From Petroclostridium sp. X23 (GTDB lineage Bacteria; Bacillota; Clostridia; SK-Y3): a stretch of 64,000 nt of DNA. Position numbers and translations under genes: made by a program. This document shows positions 44,456 through 54,638 of the stretch, piece by piece. Under the pieces are notes generated by a model. It searched no databases. It saw nothing but the letters and a program-made list of their open reading frames with translations, and was not told where the DNA came from. The first letter of the stretch is position 1; each line of letters opens with the position of its first letter. The stretch is taken from positions 5,149,051 to 5,213,050 of the forward strand of contig NZ_CP124862.1 of assembly GCF_030013905.1 (NCBI RefSeq). The letters are read 5' to 3'.

Positions 44456-44990
44456 TTAATAATGAATAGTGAATAATGTACAGTAGACAATGTACAATGG
44501 AATACCGGTGGCTGGAACATTATTATTCAATTCCTATATACTGGATTAACTTGACGCCTATAATAAAGTCCCATTTAGCACACAGAGAAAGTCGAACTTG
44601 GGGACTGTTCGAAACCACTGAAATAGTCCGGCTTAGCATATAGAAGGAGTGAAGCGTGGGGACGGAGCTACTGCTGCATCTGGTTTTGATGAAGCTGAAG
44701 CTCCGTCCCCATGCTTTGCGACTGACCAATCAAGCATTTTTTCATTGACTTCGGACTGGGCCCCGCCCATGTTTGATTTTCGAACGATTTAGCACTTTAT
44801 CATATCCTCACAAATAGTCTAACAAGTAAAAAAGAAATATTTTCCCTTGATCAATGGGAGCAGAGTTTTTATTCGAATGTGTTAAATTTGTTTTTAAAAC
44901 ACGAGTATTCTAAAAAAAATGAGCAAAAATATAAAAAGAAAGGTTTTTGAATTTTCGATTATAGTTGAGCTTCTTTGAAAGGAGAAAAAG
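44456..44990. repeat. 535-bp intergenic region made of repeats
   Basis: It starts with AT-rich direct repeats (variants of AATAATGAATAGTGAATAATG). A hairpin element follows: GCGTGGGGACGGAGCT (44654-44669) pairs with 44699-44714 with one mismatch. A TTTCATTGAC/GGACTGGG tail follows. No credible ORF. The promoter for the glycosyltransferase is not clear. Confidence 0.5.
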
Positions 44991-46214
44991 ATGAAGGTTT
45001 TAATGCTTTCGTGGGAATATCCTCCACGTATTGTAGGGGGGATTTCCAGAGTGGTATATGAATTAGCGCAAAGTTTAGGGCGGCAGGGTCATGAAATCCA
45101 TGTGGTCACATGCTGGGAGCCAGATACAAAGGAAATAGAAAAAGATAAAAATGTCATCGTTCATCGGGTGCGTACGTATGATATTCAAGCAAATAATTTT
45201 ATTGATTGGGTAATGCATTTGAATTTCGCTATGGCAGAATATTCAATCAGTCTCTTAAATAATATAGGAAAGATAGATGTTATTCACGCCCATGATTGGC
45301 TTGTGGCGTATGCGGCAAGAGTTTTGAAGCATTCCTATAAAATTCCGCTGGTCTGTACCATTCATGCCACAGAGCATGGCCGGAATCAGGGGATTTACAA
45401 TGAGCTGCAGAGCTATATAAATAATATTGAATGGTGGCTGGCTTATGAGTCGTGGAAGATTATTTGTAATAGTCATTATATGAAAAACGAAATTCAAAAT
45501 ATATTTAATGTACCGGCAAATAAGATCAATGTAATATGCAATGGCGTAAATAGTGAGAACTTTACCGGTATTGAAAGAGATGATATGTTTCGCAGGAATT
45601 TTGCTAATGATCATGAGAAAATGGTTTTTTTCGTCGGCAGGCTTGTACAAGAAAAAGGTGTGCATATTTTAATTGATGCAATACCTAAAATCATTGAGAA
45701 CTATCATGATGTCAAATTTGTGATTGGCGGCAAAGGTCCTGAGCTTGATCATCTACGGGCAAAAGCCCATTTTATGGGTATCGGGCATAGAATGTATTTT
45801 ACAGGGTATGTTAGCGATGAGGATTTGCATAAGCTCTATAAATGTGCGGATATTGCGGTATTTCCAAGTTTATATGAGCCTTTTGGGATTGTAGCCCTTG
45901 AAGCGATGGCTGCAGATGTTCCTGTTGTGGTGACCGATACAGGTGGTTTGGGTGAAATCGTAGAACATGCTCAAGATGGTATGAAAGCCTATGCAGGAAA
46001 TGCCAACTCAGTGGCGGACTGTATCATTGCACTGCTGCATCATCAGGAACTATATGAAAAAGTAAAAGAGAATGCAAGGAATAAGATAAAAAACTATTAT
46101 AATTGGGATTTAATCAGTAGGCAGACATTAGCTGTCTATACTGAAGTGGTGCGCGAATACATGAAATCGGATTGGAGAAACGACAATTTAGACAAAGTAT
46201 TAAAAAGTTTATGA
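44991..46214 (+). CDS. Family-4 glycosyltransferase
   Basis: The 407-aa GT-B fold has an N-terminal donor/acceptor entry MLSWEYPPRIVGGISRVVYE and HAHDWLVAYAARVL. The C-terminal Rossmann half has FFVGRLVQEKGVHILIDAI and the E-x7-E signature in SLYEPFGIVALEAMA. It is close to glycogen-synthase-like GT4 enzymes that use NDP-sugars, and may consume the product of the nucleotidyltransferase upstream. AAAGGAG lies before the ATG. The acceptor is unknown. Confidence 0.88.
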   Translation: MKVLMLSWEYPPRIVGGISRVVYELAQSLGRQGHEIHVVTCWEPDTKEIEKDKNVIVHRVRTYDIQANNFIDWVMHLNFAMAEYSISLLNNIGKIDVIHAHDWLVAYAARVLKHSYKIPLVCTIHATEHGRNQGIYNELQSYINNIEWWLAYESWKIICNSHYMKNEIQNIFNVPANKINVICNGVNSENFTGIERDDMFRRNFANDHEKMVFFVGRLVQEKGVHILIDAIPKIIENYHDVKFVIGGKGPELDHLRAKAHFMGIGHRMYFTGYVSDEDLHKLYKCADIAVFPSLYEPFGIVALEAMAADVPVVVTDTGGLGEIVEHAQDGMKAYAGNANSVADCIIALLHHQELYEKVKENARNKIKNYYNWDLISRQTLAVYTEVVREYMKSDWRNDNLDKVLKSL

Positions 46215-46662
46215 TGCGTAATCTATTTTCTGATAGCAGGTTTTTAAATTAGAAAATTGGTGAAAATATTAAAAGAGTATTTATTTGACTAGAAAATACT
46301 GCTATAATATTAAAAGGTAATTTATTGGACGGTTAATTGCGTAGAAAGTAAAGAATATAATTATTTTAAATAAAAGAGCGGGAGTAAAAACTTATATAGT
46401 TTGATGCATCAGGTTGGGAACTGTGTATCTTATTTTCGAGTTGTTCATTGGATTAGAATGTTCGGTATTTCTAATCTTAGTAATAAACTGATTATAGATA
46501 AATAATTTTAGAGTCTGAAATAAAATAATATGTAAGCAAGCAATATAAACTTTTAGGTCAAAATATGAGTTGCTGGAATATTATTTTTTTAACTTTCAAT
46601 TTGACTATCTATATCTAAAAATTATGTAAACTTTCGGAGCGTTGTAATTTAAATCGACCATA

Positions 46663-46823
46663 CTATATAAGTTGAATTAAATAATTGAATATTGCAAGTC
46701 AACGGAACGCCACGGGGGGCGTTCCCTACGAATTGTAAATCATGCATGAATGAAATTTGGTGTTCTATGTAGGGAACGGCCCCTGTGCCGTTCCGACTAA
46801 AATGTTTAATTCAACTTATATAG
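46663..46823. mobile_element. 161-bp MITE-like element upstream of rnjA
   Basis: Perfect 19-bp terminal inverted repeats (CTATATAAGTTGAATTAAA at 46663-46681 and its complement at 46805-46823) enclose inner palindromes GGAACGCC...GGCGTTCCCTAC and GTAGGGAACGGC...GCCGTTCC. No coding capacity. It ends about 35 bp before the rnjA start. The rest of the 46215-46857 gap is AT-rich with nothing supportable. Confidence 0.7.
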
Positions 46824-46857
46824 CAATAATTTGATAATCATAATTGGAGGTAAAAAC

Positions 46858-48522
46858 GTGTCAAAAAAATCAAAACTGAAAATAATTCCTTTGGGAGGAT
46901 TAAATGAGATAGGAAAAAATATTACTGCCTTTGAATACGGCAATGATATAGTGATACTGGATTGCGGGCTGGCTTTTCCTGAGGACGAGATGTTGGGGGT
47001 AGATCTGGTGATTCCGGATGTATCTTATTTAATCAAAAATAAGGACAAGGTCAGAGGGATCGTATTAACACATGGGCATGAAGACCATATAGGTGCACTG
47101 CCTTATGTACTTAGAGATATTAATGTGCCTGTTTATGGTACAAAGCTTACTTTAGGACTTGTCGAGTATAAACTGAAAGAGCATGGCTTGTTGTCATCTG
47201 TTAAACTAATGACTGTGAAGCCGGGAGAAGAAGTTACGCTAGGAATGTTTAAAGTTGAGTTTATACGCTCAACTCACAGTATAGCGGATGCAGTTGCCAT
47301 TGCATTGCATACTCCTGCAGGCATCGTGGTTCATACAGGGGACTTCAAGATTGATTACACACCGATAGAAGGTGAAATGATCGATCTTGCCCGTTTCGGC
47401 CAATTAGGTAAGATGGGTGTTCTGGCATTAATGGCAGATAGCACCAATGTTGAGCGGCCGGGTTATACAATGTCTGAAAGAACGGTTGGAGAAACATTTG
47501 AAGAGATATTTAAATACAGTGACCAAAGAATAATCGTTGCAACTTTTGCTTCAAATGTTCATAGGGTGCAGCAGGCTATTAATGCGGCTGTACGTTATGG
47601 AAGAAAAGTTGCTGTTAGCGGAAGAAGTATGGTGAACGTTGTAAATGTAGCAATAGAATTAGGGTATATGAATGTCCCTGAAGGTGTATTAATAGATATT
47701 GATGAGATCGGGAAATACAGAAATGATCAGATTGTTATCATTACTACAGGCAGCCAGGGAGAACCTATGTCGGCACTATCAAGAATGGCATTTTCCGATC
47801 ATAAAAAAGTGGATATTGTGCCGGGCGACCTGGTGATTATTTCTGCTACTCCCATACCCGGGAATGAGAAATTTATTTCCAAAGTTATTAATGAATTATT
47901 TAAAAAAGGTGCCGATGTTATCTATGAATCGCTGGCTGATGTTCATGTTTCAGGACACGCATGTCAGGAAGAGCTGAAACTGATACATAGCCTTGTGAAA
48001 CCAAAGTATTTTATTCCTGTACATGGAGAGTATAGGCATCTTAAGCAGCATGCAAATTTAGCGCGAAGAATCGGTCTGGACCCACAAAATATATTTATTA
48101 TGGATATTGGGAAGGTATTGGAATTATCCGAAGATTCCGCTAAGATTACCGGTTCTGTTACAGCGGGAAAAGTTCTGGTAGACGGGTTGGGAGTAGGTGA
48201 TGTTGGAAACATCGTACTTCGTGATAGAAAGCATTTGGCACAAGACGGATTAATTGTTGTAGTAGTCACTATATCCGGTGATAATGGAGCAGTTATAGCC
48301 GGCCCTGACATTATTTCCAGAGGGTTTGTGTATGTACGGGAGTCTGAGGATTTAATGGAGCAGGTGAAGGCTGTAACCAAAACAGCTCTTGGTAAATGTG
48401 AAGAAAAGAAAATTACCGATTGGGCGACAATTAAATCAATTATTAAAAGCAGTTTAAATGAATTTTTATATGAGAAAACGAAAAGAAAACCTATGATACT
48501 GCCTGTTATTATGGAGATATAG
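46858..48522 (+). CDS. rnjA: Ribonuclease J
   Basis: The 554-aa protein has a metallo-beta-lactamase core with LTHGHEDHIGALPYVL (zinc ligands) and VVHTGDFKIDYTP. A beta-CASP domain (about 205-380) has MADSTNVERPG, and a C-terminal domain follows. RNase J is the 5'-3' exonuclease and endonuclease for mRNA turnover and rRNA processing in Firmicutes. The start is GTG at 46858, since GGAGG lies 9 bp upstream; the frame is open a further nine codons upstream. Confidence 0.95.
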   Translation: MSKKSKLKIIPLGGLNEIGKNITAFEYGNDIVILDCGLAFPEDEMLGVDLVIPDVSYLIKNKDKVRGIVLTHGHEDHIGALPYVLRDINVPVYGTKLTLGLVEYKLKEHGLLSSVKLMTVKPGEEVTLGMFKVEFIRSTHSIADAVAIALHTPAGIVVHTGDFKIDYTPIEGEMIDLARFGQLGKMGVLALMADSTNVERPGYTMSERTVGETFEEIFKYSDQRIIVATFASNVHRVQQAINAAVRYGRKVAVSGRSMVNVVNVAIELGYMNVPEGVLIDIDEIGKYRNDQIVIITTGSQGEPMSALSRMAFSDHKKVDIVPGDLVIISATPIPGNEKFISKVINELFKKGADVIYESLADVHVSGHACQEELKLIHSLVKPKYFIPVHGEYRHLKQHANLARRIGLDPQNIFIMDIGKVLELSEDSAKITGSVTAGKVLVDGLGVGDVGNIVLRDRKHLAQDGLIVVVVTISGDNGAVIAGPDIISRGFVYVRESEDLMEQVKAVTKTALGKCEEKKITDWATIKSIIKSSLNEFLYEKTKRKPMILPVIMEI

Positions 48523-48630
48523 AAATATTTTGCAGAAAATATAGCCTTGATTTGGAATAGTGGACGCATAATGCTGAAACAATAATAACGTTAAAGTATA
48601 ATATATCCACTGGAAGAGGGAGGCTTATCA

Positions 48631-49572
48631 TTGAAAAGGGTTGTTAGTGTCAGTATCGGATCCGCTTTAAGAAATCATCGTGTTGAAACCGATCTGTTGG
48701 GAGAACATTATATCATAGAGAGAATAGGTACTAATGGTGATATCCATAAGGCAATAGATTTAATAAAGTCAATGGATGGTAAAGTTGATGCATTTGGCTT
48801 AGGTGGGATTGATCTATATTTGGCCGGTGCGGATAAAAGATTTATGATTAAAGAAGCAATACCCATTGTAAATGCCGCTGCAAAAACACCTATTGTAGAT
48901 GGCACCGGATTAAAGAATACATTGGAGAAAAATGTAATAGAGACGCTGAACAGACAGAGAGTAATCAGTTTTAATGATCAAAAAGTACTTTTGGTTTGTG
49001 CTATTGACAGGTTTAAAATGGCAGAAGCATTTATTAATATGGGATGTGATACCGTGCTTGGAGATCTGATATTTGCATTAGGGATTCCTGTACCCATAAA
49101 GAGCTTAAGGGTATTTAGAAGAGTCGTTAATGTACTCTTGCCCATCGTATCGAGACTACCTTATGAAATCCTATATCCTGTTGGCGATAAACAAGATGCC
49201 GATTTGAAAAGCGGTAAATTTGATAAATATTATGATGAAGCAGATATTATCGCCGGTGATTTTCTATATATAAAAAAGCATCTGCCGTTATATCTTCATA
49301 ATAAGATTATTATTACGAACACAGTTACAAAAGAAGATATTGATTTATTAAAAGACAGAGGTGTCAGTATTCTAATTACCTCAACGCCTGAATTCGATGG
49401 CAGGTCATTTGGAACAAATGTGATGGAAGCGGTCTTGGTAGCTGCCTCCGGGAAAAGACCGGAAGAACTGAATACCCAAGATTATTTTGATTTACTTAAA
49501 AAACTGAATTTCATGCCAAGAATTGAATATCTCAATCATACTGAAAAAATCGACGAAGGTAAAGCACGTTAA
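48631..49572 (+). CDS. Conserved protein, quinate 5-dehydrogenase-like annotation family
   Basis: The 313-aa protein has an alpha/beta pattern: MKRVVSVSIGSALRNHRVET, VDAFGLGGIDLYLAGADKR, PIVDGTGLKNTLEKN, then LLVCAIDRFKMAEAF. Close relatives in Clostridia are often named quinate 5-dehydrogenase from a weak fold match; I see no typical dinucleotide-binding GxGxxG. The start is TTG with GGGAGG 8 bp upstream. It is cytoplasmic. Function uncertain. Confidence 0.55.
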   Translation: MKRVVSVSIGSALRNHRVETDLLGEHYIIERIGTNGDIHKAIDLIKSMDGKVDAFGLGGIDLYLAGADKRFMIKEAIPIVNAAAKTPIVDGTGLKNTLEKNVIETLNRQRVISFNDQKVLLVCAIDRFKMAEAFINMGCDTVLGDLIFALGIPVPIKSLRVFRRVVNVLLPIVSRLPYEILYPVGDKQDADLKSGKFDKYYDEADIIAGDFLYIKKHLPLYLHNKIIITNTVTKEDIDLLKDRGVSILITSTPEFDGRSFGTNVMEAVLVAASGKRPEELNTQDYFDLLKKLNFMPRIEYLNHTEKIDEGKAR

Positions 49573-49590
49573 GTGCCCTACCTTCGTTTT
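49554..49590. terminator. Bidirectional terminator at a convergent gene end
   Basis: CGAAGGTA with an inner GCAC pairs with GTGC and TACCTTCG. It overlaps the stop of the 313-aa gene (+) and that of the 59-aa gene (-). Confidence 0.6.
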
Positions 49591-49757
49591 CCTTTTATGA
49601 TATATCCCCAGAAGAATCCTTTGATAAAGGCTAATCCAATTAAGCCTATGACTGCAGATTTTTTGTGTGTTAGCTCGCATCTATCGGAAGAACCTTTTTT
49701 GTTTTTTCTTATATAAGCTCTGTAGTGTTTTCGATTATTAACATTTTCAGTTGTCAT
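49578..49757 (-). CDS. 59-aa small membrane protein
   Basis: A short leftward ORF has an excellent AGGAGG 7 bp before its ATG. It encodes a basic N-terminus (MTTENVNNRKHYRAYIRKNK onward) and one hydrophobic helix (SAVIGLIGLAFIKGFFWGYI) with a basic tail. It is probably a single-pass membrane peptide. No family recognised. Confidence 0.6.
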   Translation of the reverse strand: MTTENVNNRKHYRAYIRKNKKGSSDRCELTHKKSAVIGLIGLAFIKGFFWGYIIKGKRR

Positions 49758-49911
49758 AATAAATCCTCCTGTTTCAAATTCTTGTGTGAGTCTTATTATT
49801 AGTATGAATCTATTTTTTTCAAATACTCAATATAATTATTAGCTGTTATGGTAAATATATTTATACTAAAATTCTGTATTATGAAAACAATATAATATGG
49901 AGGTGCATAAA

Positions 49912-50571
49912 ATGAACACAAAAATGAGGAAAATAATAACAACTGCATTAGTGCTTTCGTTGGTTGCTATAGGAGCAGGATGTCAAACAGCTCAAAGGCC
50001 GATGAGAAATGGAACGACAACTCCCGGAACTCCGACTGATCCGTATACGCCTGAAGCTCCAGGGACGGATCTGGGGAGGTTAGGAACGCCAAATGATATG
50101 AATGGCGTAGATATCACCGGAAGAAATGACATCAACGACTATCCTAATTACGGAAACAATATGTATGGAAATGACATGACGGACTCGGTAGGAAGAGATG
50201 ATGTACCAAGAGCACAGGGAAATTATACCGGTCTCAATACAAATGCAAACACGACGGCACAGAATATTGCCAATCAGCTTTCGGCAATGGACAATGTAGA
50301 GGATGCAACAGTAGTAATCAGCGGCAACACGGCGCTGGTAGGAGTAGACATTAAAGATAATTATAATAATCATGAACAGCTGAAGAGTAATATGGTACAA
50401 AAGGTTAAAAGTATGGCACCAAATGTAACAAATGTCGCTATTACCGAGTCGCCGGACCTATATGAGAGAATTACCAACCTATCAAGAGATATGAGAAATG
50501 GTACGGTAATGCAAGGTCTTAGTAACGAATTTACGGAGATTGTTAACAGGATAACACCTACTACAAGATAA
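49912..50571 (+). CDS. YhcN/YlaJ-family sporulation lipoprotein
   Basis: The 219-aa protein has a lipoprotein signal (lipobox AIGAGC) and a low-complexity Pro/Thr/Asn/Asp/Gly linker (about 25-115). The YhcN/YlaJ domain follows (about 115-185: IANQLSAMDNVEDATVVISG, TALVGVDIKD). Members are found in spore membranes or cortex of Bacilli and Clostridia. The ATG at 49912, behind GGAGGTG, is the likely start. Lgt, which lipidates such proteins, is encoded 3 kb away. Confidence 0.85.
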   Translation: MNTKMRKIITTALVLSLVAIGAGCQTAQRPMRNGTTTPGTPTDPYTPEAPGTDLGRLGTPNDMNGVDITGRNDINDYPNYGNNMYGNDMTDSVGRDDVPRAQGNYTGLNTNANTTAQNIANQLSAMDNVEDATVVISGNTALVGVDIKDNYNNHEQLKSNMVQKVKSMAPNVTNVAITESPDLYERITNLSRDMRNGTVMQGLSNEFTEIVNRITPTTR

Positions 50572-50574
50572 GAA

Positions 50575-50612
50575 TTAGCTCAAGCCATGCGCACCGCATG
50601 GCTTGAGCTAAT
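50575..50612 (+). terminator. Perfect hairpin terminator
   Basis: TTAGCTCAAGCCATGCG and CGCATGGCTTGAGCTAA-type arms flank a 4-nt loop, after the lipoprotein gene. Confidence 0.75.
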
Positions 50613-50721
50613 CTAAAGATTAATGTGAATAATTATTTCAAATTATGGTAAAAGCTAAATAAGATATGTTATAGTAGAATAGGATGAAAGCACTTTGAGA
50701 AATGACTAGGAGAGTGATAGT

Positions 50722-51993
50722 ATGCAATCATTAAAGAAATTTAATTTAGCAGATGGGGTAAATTTATATCATATTCCGACACAGAAGTTTAAAACATCTA
50801 CAGTGACAATATTTATACACAGGCAGTTGTCAAAGGAAGATGCAACAAAAAACGCGCTGCTGCCTTATGTGCTAAGAAGAGGCTGTGTAAGTTATCCAAA
50901 TTCCCAAGCCATCGCCCAATATATGGAAAGCTTGTATGGTGCTGCTTTTGATTGTGGAATCAATAAAAAGGGCGAAAGTCAAATTATCTATTTTAGTTTT
51001 GATGTGATAGATGAGCAATATATTGGGGATCAACAAGCGCTATTTGACAAAATATTGAGATTTGCAAAAGAGATCATATTTAATCCTGTTATTGAGAGTG
51101 GCTCCTTCAAGAAAGAGTATATAGAACAGGAAAAGGAAACATTAAAAGATCTTATCAACGGTCTGATGAATAATAAAGTATCTTATGCAGTGGAACGATG
51201 TTTCCAGGAGATGTGCAAAAACGAGCCATTTAGTATCTATGAACTTGGAAATACCGCTGATTTGATTAAAATTGATGAAAAAAATCTATATGAGTATTAT
51301 ATGTCTGCTATTTATTCTAGTCCCATTGATATTTTTGTAGCCGGTAATATGGAAGAAGCAAAGGTACATCAACTTGCAAAGGAGACATTTGATATTAAAT
51401 TGAAACAGGAGATCACGTATCCGACTACCGATGTTTCTTGTAAAGTTGAAGAGGTGAAAAATGTTGAGGAAAAAATGGAGATTGCTCAGGGTAAATTATC
51501 TTTAGGATTTAGAACCAAAGTAACACCTAGGGATAAAGAATATTATTCCTTGATTGTATATAATGGAATTCTTGGTGGAGGCCCCCATTCTAAGTTGTTT
51601 AATAATGTTAGAGAAAAAATGAGCTTAGCTTATTATGTATTTTCACGTTTGGAGAAGTTTAAAGGACTATTGGTGATTAGTTCGGGAATTGAAATACAGA
51701 ATTACCAAAAGGCTTTGGATGAGATACTAAAACAAATAGAAGAAATAAAGAACGGAAACATTAGTGATTACGAATTTGAGTCCACGATTAGCAGTTCAAT
51801 TAATAGTATAAAATCACTAAAAGACCATGCGCTCCACATGACTGACTATTATCTAAGCCAATTGGTAGGGGGAACTGACGATAGCTTTGAAGATTTAATT
51901 GGCAAGATATCGGCGGTTCGTAAAGAAGATGTTATAGCCATTGCACAGCAAATTGAACTTGATACCATTTATTTTTTAAAAAATAATGCTTGA
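50722..51993 (+). CDS. yfmF: M16-family protein YfmF (inactive-type subunit)
   Basis: This 423-aa M16 peptidase-like protein lacks the HxxEH zinc motif; the region reads ALLPYVLRRGCVSYPNSQAI. It keeps the second-half features (LGGGPHSKLFNNVREKMSLA). In Firmicutes, YfmF pairs with the active YfmH; the pair is linked to elongation factor P modification in Bacillus. The genes are 16 bp apart and should make a heterodimer. Confidence 0.88.
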   Translation: MQSLKKFNLADGVNLYHIPTQKFKTSTVTIFIHRQLSKEDATKNALLPYVLRRGCVSYPNSQAIAQYMESLYGAAFDCGINKKGESQIIYFSFDVIDEQYIGDQQALFDKILRFAKEIIFNPVIESGSFKKEYIEQEKETLKDLINGLMNNKVSYAVERCFQEMCKNEPFSIYELGNTADLIKIDEKNLYEYYMSAIYSSPIDIFVAGNMEEAKVHQLAKETFDIKLKQEITYPTTDVSCKVEEVKNVEEKMEIAQGKLSLGFRTKVTPRDKEYYSLIVYNGILGGGPHSKLFNNVREKMSLAYYVFSRLEKFKGLLVISSGIEIQNYQKALDEILKQIEEIKNGNISDYEFESTISSSINSIKSLKDHALHMTDYYLSQLVGGTDDSFEDLIGKISAVRKEDVIAIAQQIELDTIYFLKNNA

Positions 51994-52009
51994 TGCTTTA
52001 GGAGGTTAA

Positions 52010-53305
52010 ATGATGGATTTGCGACAGACTAAGAACGAAGTACTAAAAGAGACTTTATATCATGGCGTTGATGAAAGCGGATTAAAGGTATATATATTGC
52101 CTAAAAAAGGATATAGTAAAAGTTATGCTATTTTTGCGACTCAATACGGTTCGGTAGATAGTAATTTTGTTGTACCCGGAGAAGAGAATGTGACAGAGGT
52201 ACCTGATGGTATTGCGCATTTCTTGGAACATAAATTATTTGAAGAAAAAGATGGAAATGTATTTGATAAGTTTTCACGTTTAGGCGCTTCTGCAAATGCG
52301 TTTACAAGCTTCAATACCACTGCCTATCTTTTTTCTTGTACCAGTGAATTTTATAAAAGCTTGGATATATTGCTGGATTTTGTTCAAAATCCGTATTTCA
52401 CCGATGAAAGTGTACAAAAGGAACAAGGCATAATTGGCCAAGAAATTCGCATGTACGATGATGACCCTAATTGGAGAGTGTTCTTTAATTATCTTGGCGC
52501 GTTATATCATCAATATCCTGTGAAAAAGGATATTGCAGGCACAATAGAGAGTATCGCGAATATCGATAAGGATATATTATATAAGTGCTACAATACCTTT
52601 TACAACCCTGCAAATATGGTTTTGTTCGTCGTTGGCGAGGTAGACCCGGAGATTGTAAAAGAGCACGTCGAGAAGCATATAAAAAGTAAGACACCGCTAC
52701 TTGAGGACATAAAAAGAATATATCCGGAAGAGCCTCCAACAATATATAAAAAACAAATAGAGCAAACACTTAGTGTTTCTATTCCTTTATTTCAAATGGG
52801 ATTTAAGGATACTGATGTCGGTTATGGCGGGGTAAAGCTGTTGAAAAAGGATATCGTAACACGTATCATATTGGAAATGATTATGGGAAGAAGTAGTGCG
52901 CTCTATCAGCGTTTGTATGAGCAAGGATTGATTAATGATACATTTGATGCGGATTATAATGCAGAAGTCAATTATGGGTTCACTATCTTTGGGGGAGAGT
53001 CTGCCGACCCGGAAAAAGTACGGGAACAAATAACCGCAAAAATCGAACGCCTGCATCAAGAGGGATTAAGTAAACCTGCGTTTGATAGAATAAAAAAAGT
53101 AATACTAGGAAAGTTTTTAAGACAATTTAATAGCGTTGAAAAGATAGCAAATAACTTTATTGCTAATATTTTTAGAGATATTAATCTTTTTGATTATATA
53201 GAAGTTTATCATTCGACAAGTTTCGAAGATGTGCAGAAACGCTTTACAAATCACTTTAAAATTGATAATATGGCTTTATCCGTCATTAGACCACACAAGC
53301 AATAA
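52010..53305 (+). CDS. yfmH: M16-family zinc peptidase YfmH
   Basis: The 431-aa protein has the inverted zinc motif HFLEH (in GIAHFLEHKLFEEKDG) and the downstream Glu in the FDKFSRLGASANAFTSF to QEIRMYDDDPNW section. The second half has MGRSSALYQRLYEQGLI. It is the catalytic partner of YfmF. AGGAGG precedes the ATG. Confidence 0.9.
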   Translation: MMDLRQTKNEVLKETLYHGVDESGLKVYILPKKGYSKSYAIFATQYGSVDSNFVVPGEENVTEVPDGIAHFLEHKLFEEKDGNVFDKFSRLGASANAFTSFNTTAYLFSCTSEFYKSLDILLDFVQNPYFTDESVQKEQGIIGQEIRMYDDDPNWRVFFNYLGALYHQYPVKKDIAGTIESIANIDKDILYKCYNTFYNPANMVLFVVGEVDPEIVKEHVEKHIKSKTPLLEDIKRIYPEEPPTIYKKQIEQTLSVSIPLFQMGFKDTDVGYGGVKLLKKDIVTRIILEMIMGRSSALYQRLYEQGLINDTFDADYNAEVNYGFTIFGGESADPEKVREQITAKIERLHQEGLSKPAFDRIKKVILGKFLRQFNSVEKIANNFIANIFRDINLFDYIEVYHSTSFEDVQKRFTNHFKIDNMALSVIRPHKQ

Positions 53306-53408
53306 GCTAGAATTTATTAATAATAAGTTGTTCGGAATTGTAGGATTTTCTGTGAACCGTGAACTGTGAACAGTATCCCTTCCGAACAGAAACATTGGGG
53401 GGAGTATT

Positions 53409-54194
53409 ATGCAGCCTATCGTTTTTCCCGGATTAGGACTTGAGTTTACGATTGATAGGGCAGCGTTTTCAGTTTTCGGTATGCCTATATATTGGTACGG
53501 GATTATTATCTCAACAGGTTTTTTACTTGGACTTATGATTGCGGTACATGAAGCAAAGAGGGGAGGGATGGACCCGGAAATCATGATGGATGTAACCCTT
53601 TTTGGTACACCGGCGGCAATTGTGGGAGCAAGGCTATATTATGTTGTGTTTTACGGAAATTTTAATGAGATCCTTTTGATTAGACAGGGCGGACTTGCGA
53701 TATACGGCGCGATTATTGGAGCACTTGCATCTACATACATATATTGCAGAGTTAAGAAAATCAGTGTTTGGAAGGTATTTGACGTCGGTGCGCTAGGTCT
53801 GATTATCGCCCAATCTATCGGAAGATGGGGAAACTTTGTTAATCAAGAAGCATATGGGGGCCTTACAACATTACCATGGAGAATGGAGATTCTTGATATT
53901 CAGTCCCAGACAAGAATTGCCGTACATCCTACATTTCTTTATGAGTCTTTATGGAATTTATTGGGTTTTATGTTTTTGTTATGGTATAGGAAAAAGAAAA
54001 AACATGATGGAGAAGTGTTTTTATTATATGCATTCTGGTATGGCTTAGGGAGATTCTGGATCGAAGGTTTAAGAACTGACAGCTTATATCTTGGCAGCTT
54101 CCGTATATCACAGATTATTGCGGCGATTTCTGTTGTAGCTAGTGTAAGTATCATATACTTCTTGCGTAAAAAGGCGCATAGAACTGACTTGTAG
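53409..54194 (+). CDS. lgt: Prolipoprotein diacylglyceryl transferase
   Basis: The 261-aa protein has seven membrane helices and the Lgt signature IGRWGNFVNQEAYGG, with YWYGIIISTGFLLGL and RFWIEGLRTDSLYLG. It transfers diacylglycerol from phosphatidylglycerol to the lipobox cysteine of prelipoproteins. GGGGGGAG precedes the ATG. Confidence 0.95.
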   Translation: MQPIVFPGLGLEFTIDRAAFSVFGMPIYWYGIIISTGFLLGLMIAVHEAKRGGMDPEIMMDVTLFGTPAAIVGARLYYVVFYGNFNEILLIRQGGLAIYGAIIGALASTYIYCRVKKISVWKVFDVGALGLIIAQSIGRWGNFVNQEAYGGLTTLPWRMEILDIQSQTRIAVHPTFLYESLWNLLGFMFLLWYRKKKKHDGEVFLLYAFWYGLGRFWIEGLRTDSLYLGSFRISQIIAAISVVASVSIIYFLRKKAHRTDL

Positions 54195-54354
54195 GATCAT
54201 ATTATGTCGATAATTGCGGTGTAAATAGGCAAAATAGTAAAAAAACAGTAAGAAAAATGTAAAATAATTGTAATAAATTAGATGGATAATAGGTGTTGAC
54301 ATATTTTGTATAATGATGTAAAATTAAGACACATCATAATTCTGAGGTGGTACT

Positions 54355-54534
54355 ATGTTAAATGATCAAATTGTTGCCTTAAGAAATAAACTGAATAATT
54401 TACTAGTACGAAATGCTGACTATGATCAAATATATGCGATTAGTATAGAACTGGACAAGCTTATTGTAGAATACTATAACCAAAGTGATTCAAAGAAAGC
54501 ACAGAATATAAATAAAGCTATTCAAAATGATTGA
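54355..54534 (+). CDS. Spo0E-like aspartyl-phosphate phosphatase
   Basis: The 59-aa helical hairpin has IVALRNKLNNLLV and then ISIELDKLIVEYY, which is the Spo0E signature (S-I-E-L-D). The family dephosphorylates Spo0A~P. TGAGGTGG precedes the ATG. Confidence 0.75.
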   Translation: MLNDQIVALRNKLNNLLVRNADYDQIYAISIELDKLIVEYYNQSDSKKAQNINKAIQND

Positions 54535-54565
54535 TTGTAGATTATTAATGAAATAGGGTTTTTTT

Positions 54566-54600
54566 AAAAGATAGGACTGAGTAATTAGTCCTATCTTTTT
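54566..54600 (+). terminator. Terminator upstream of mraZ
   Basis: AAAAGATAGGACT and AGTCCTATCTTTT flank an 8-nt loop, with a following T. Confidence 0.85.
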
Positions 54601-54638
54601 GTGTTTTTATGAAAAAGTTATTGATTGAATTGGAAAAA

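Noticed and set aside
47964..48569. 201-codon leftward ORF
   Set aside because: Antisense shadow of rnjA, no ribosome site, composition typical of reversed coding sequence.
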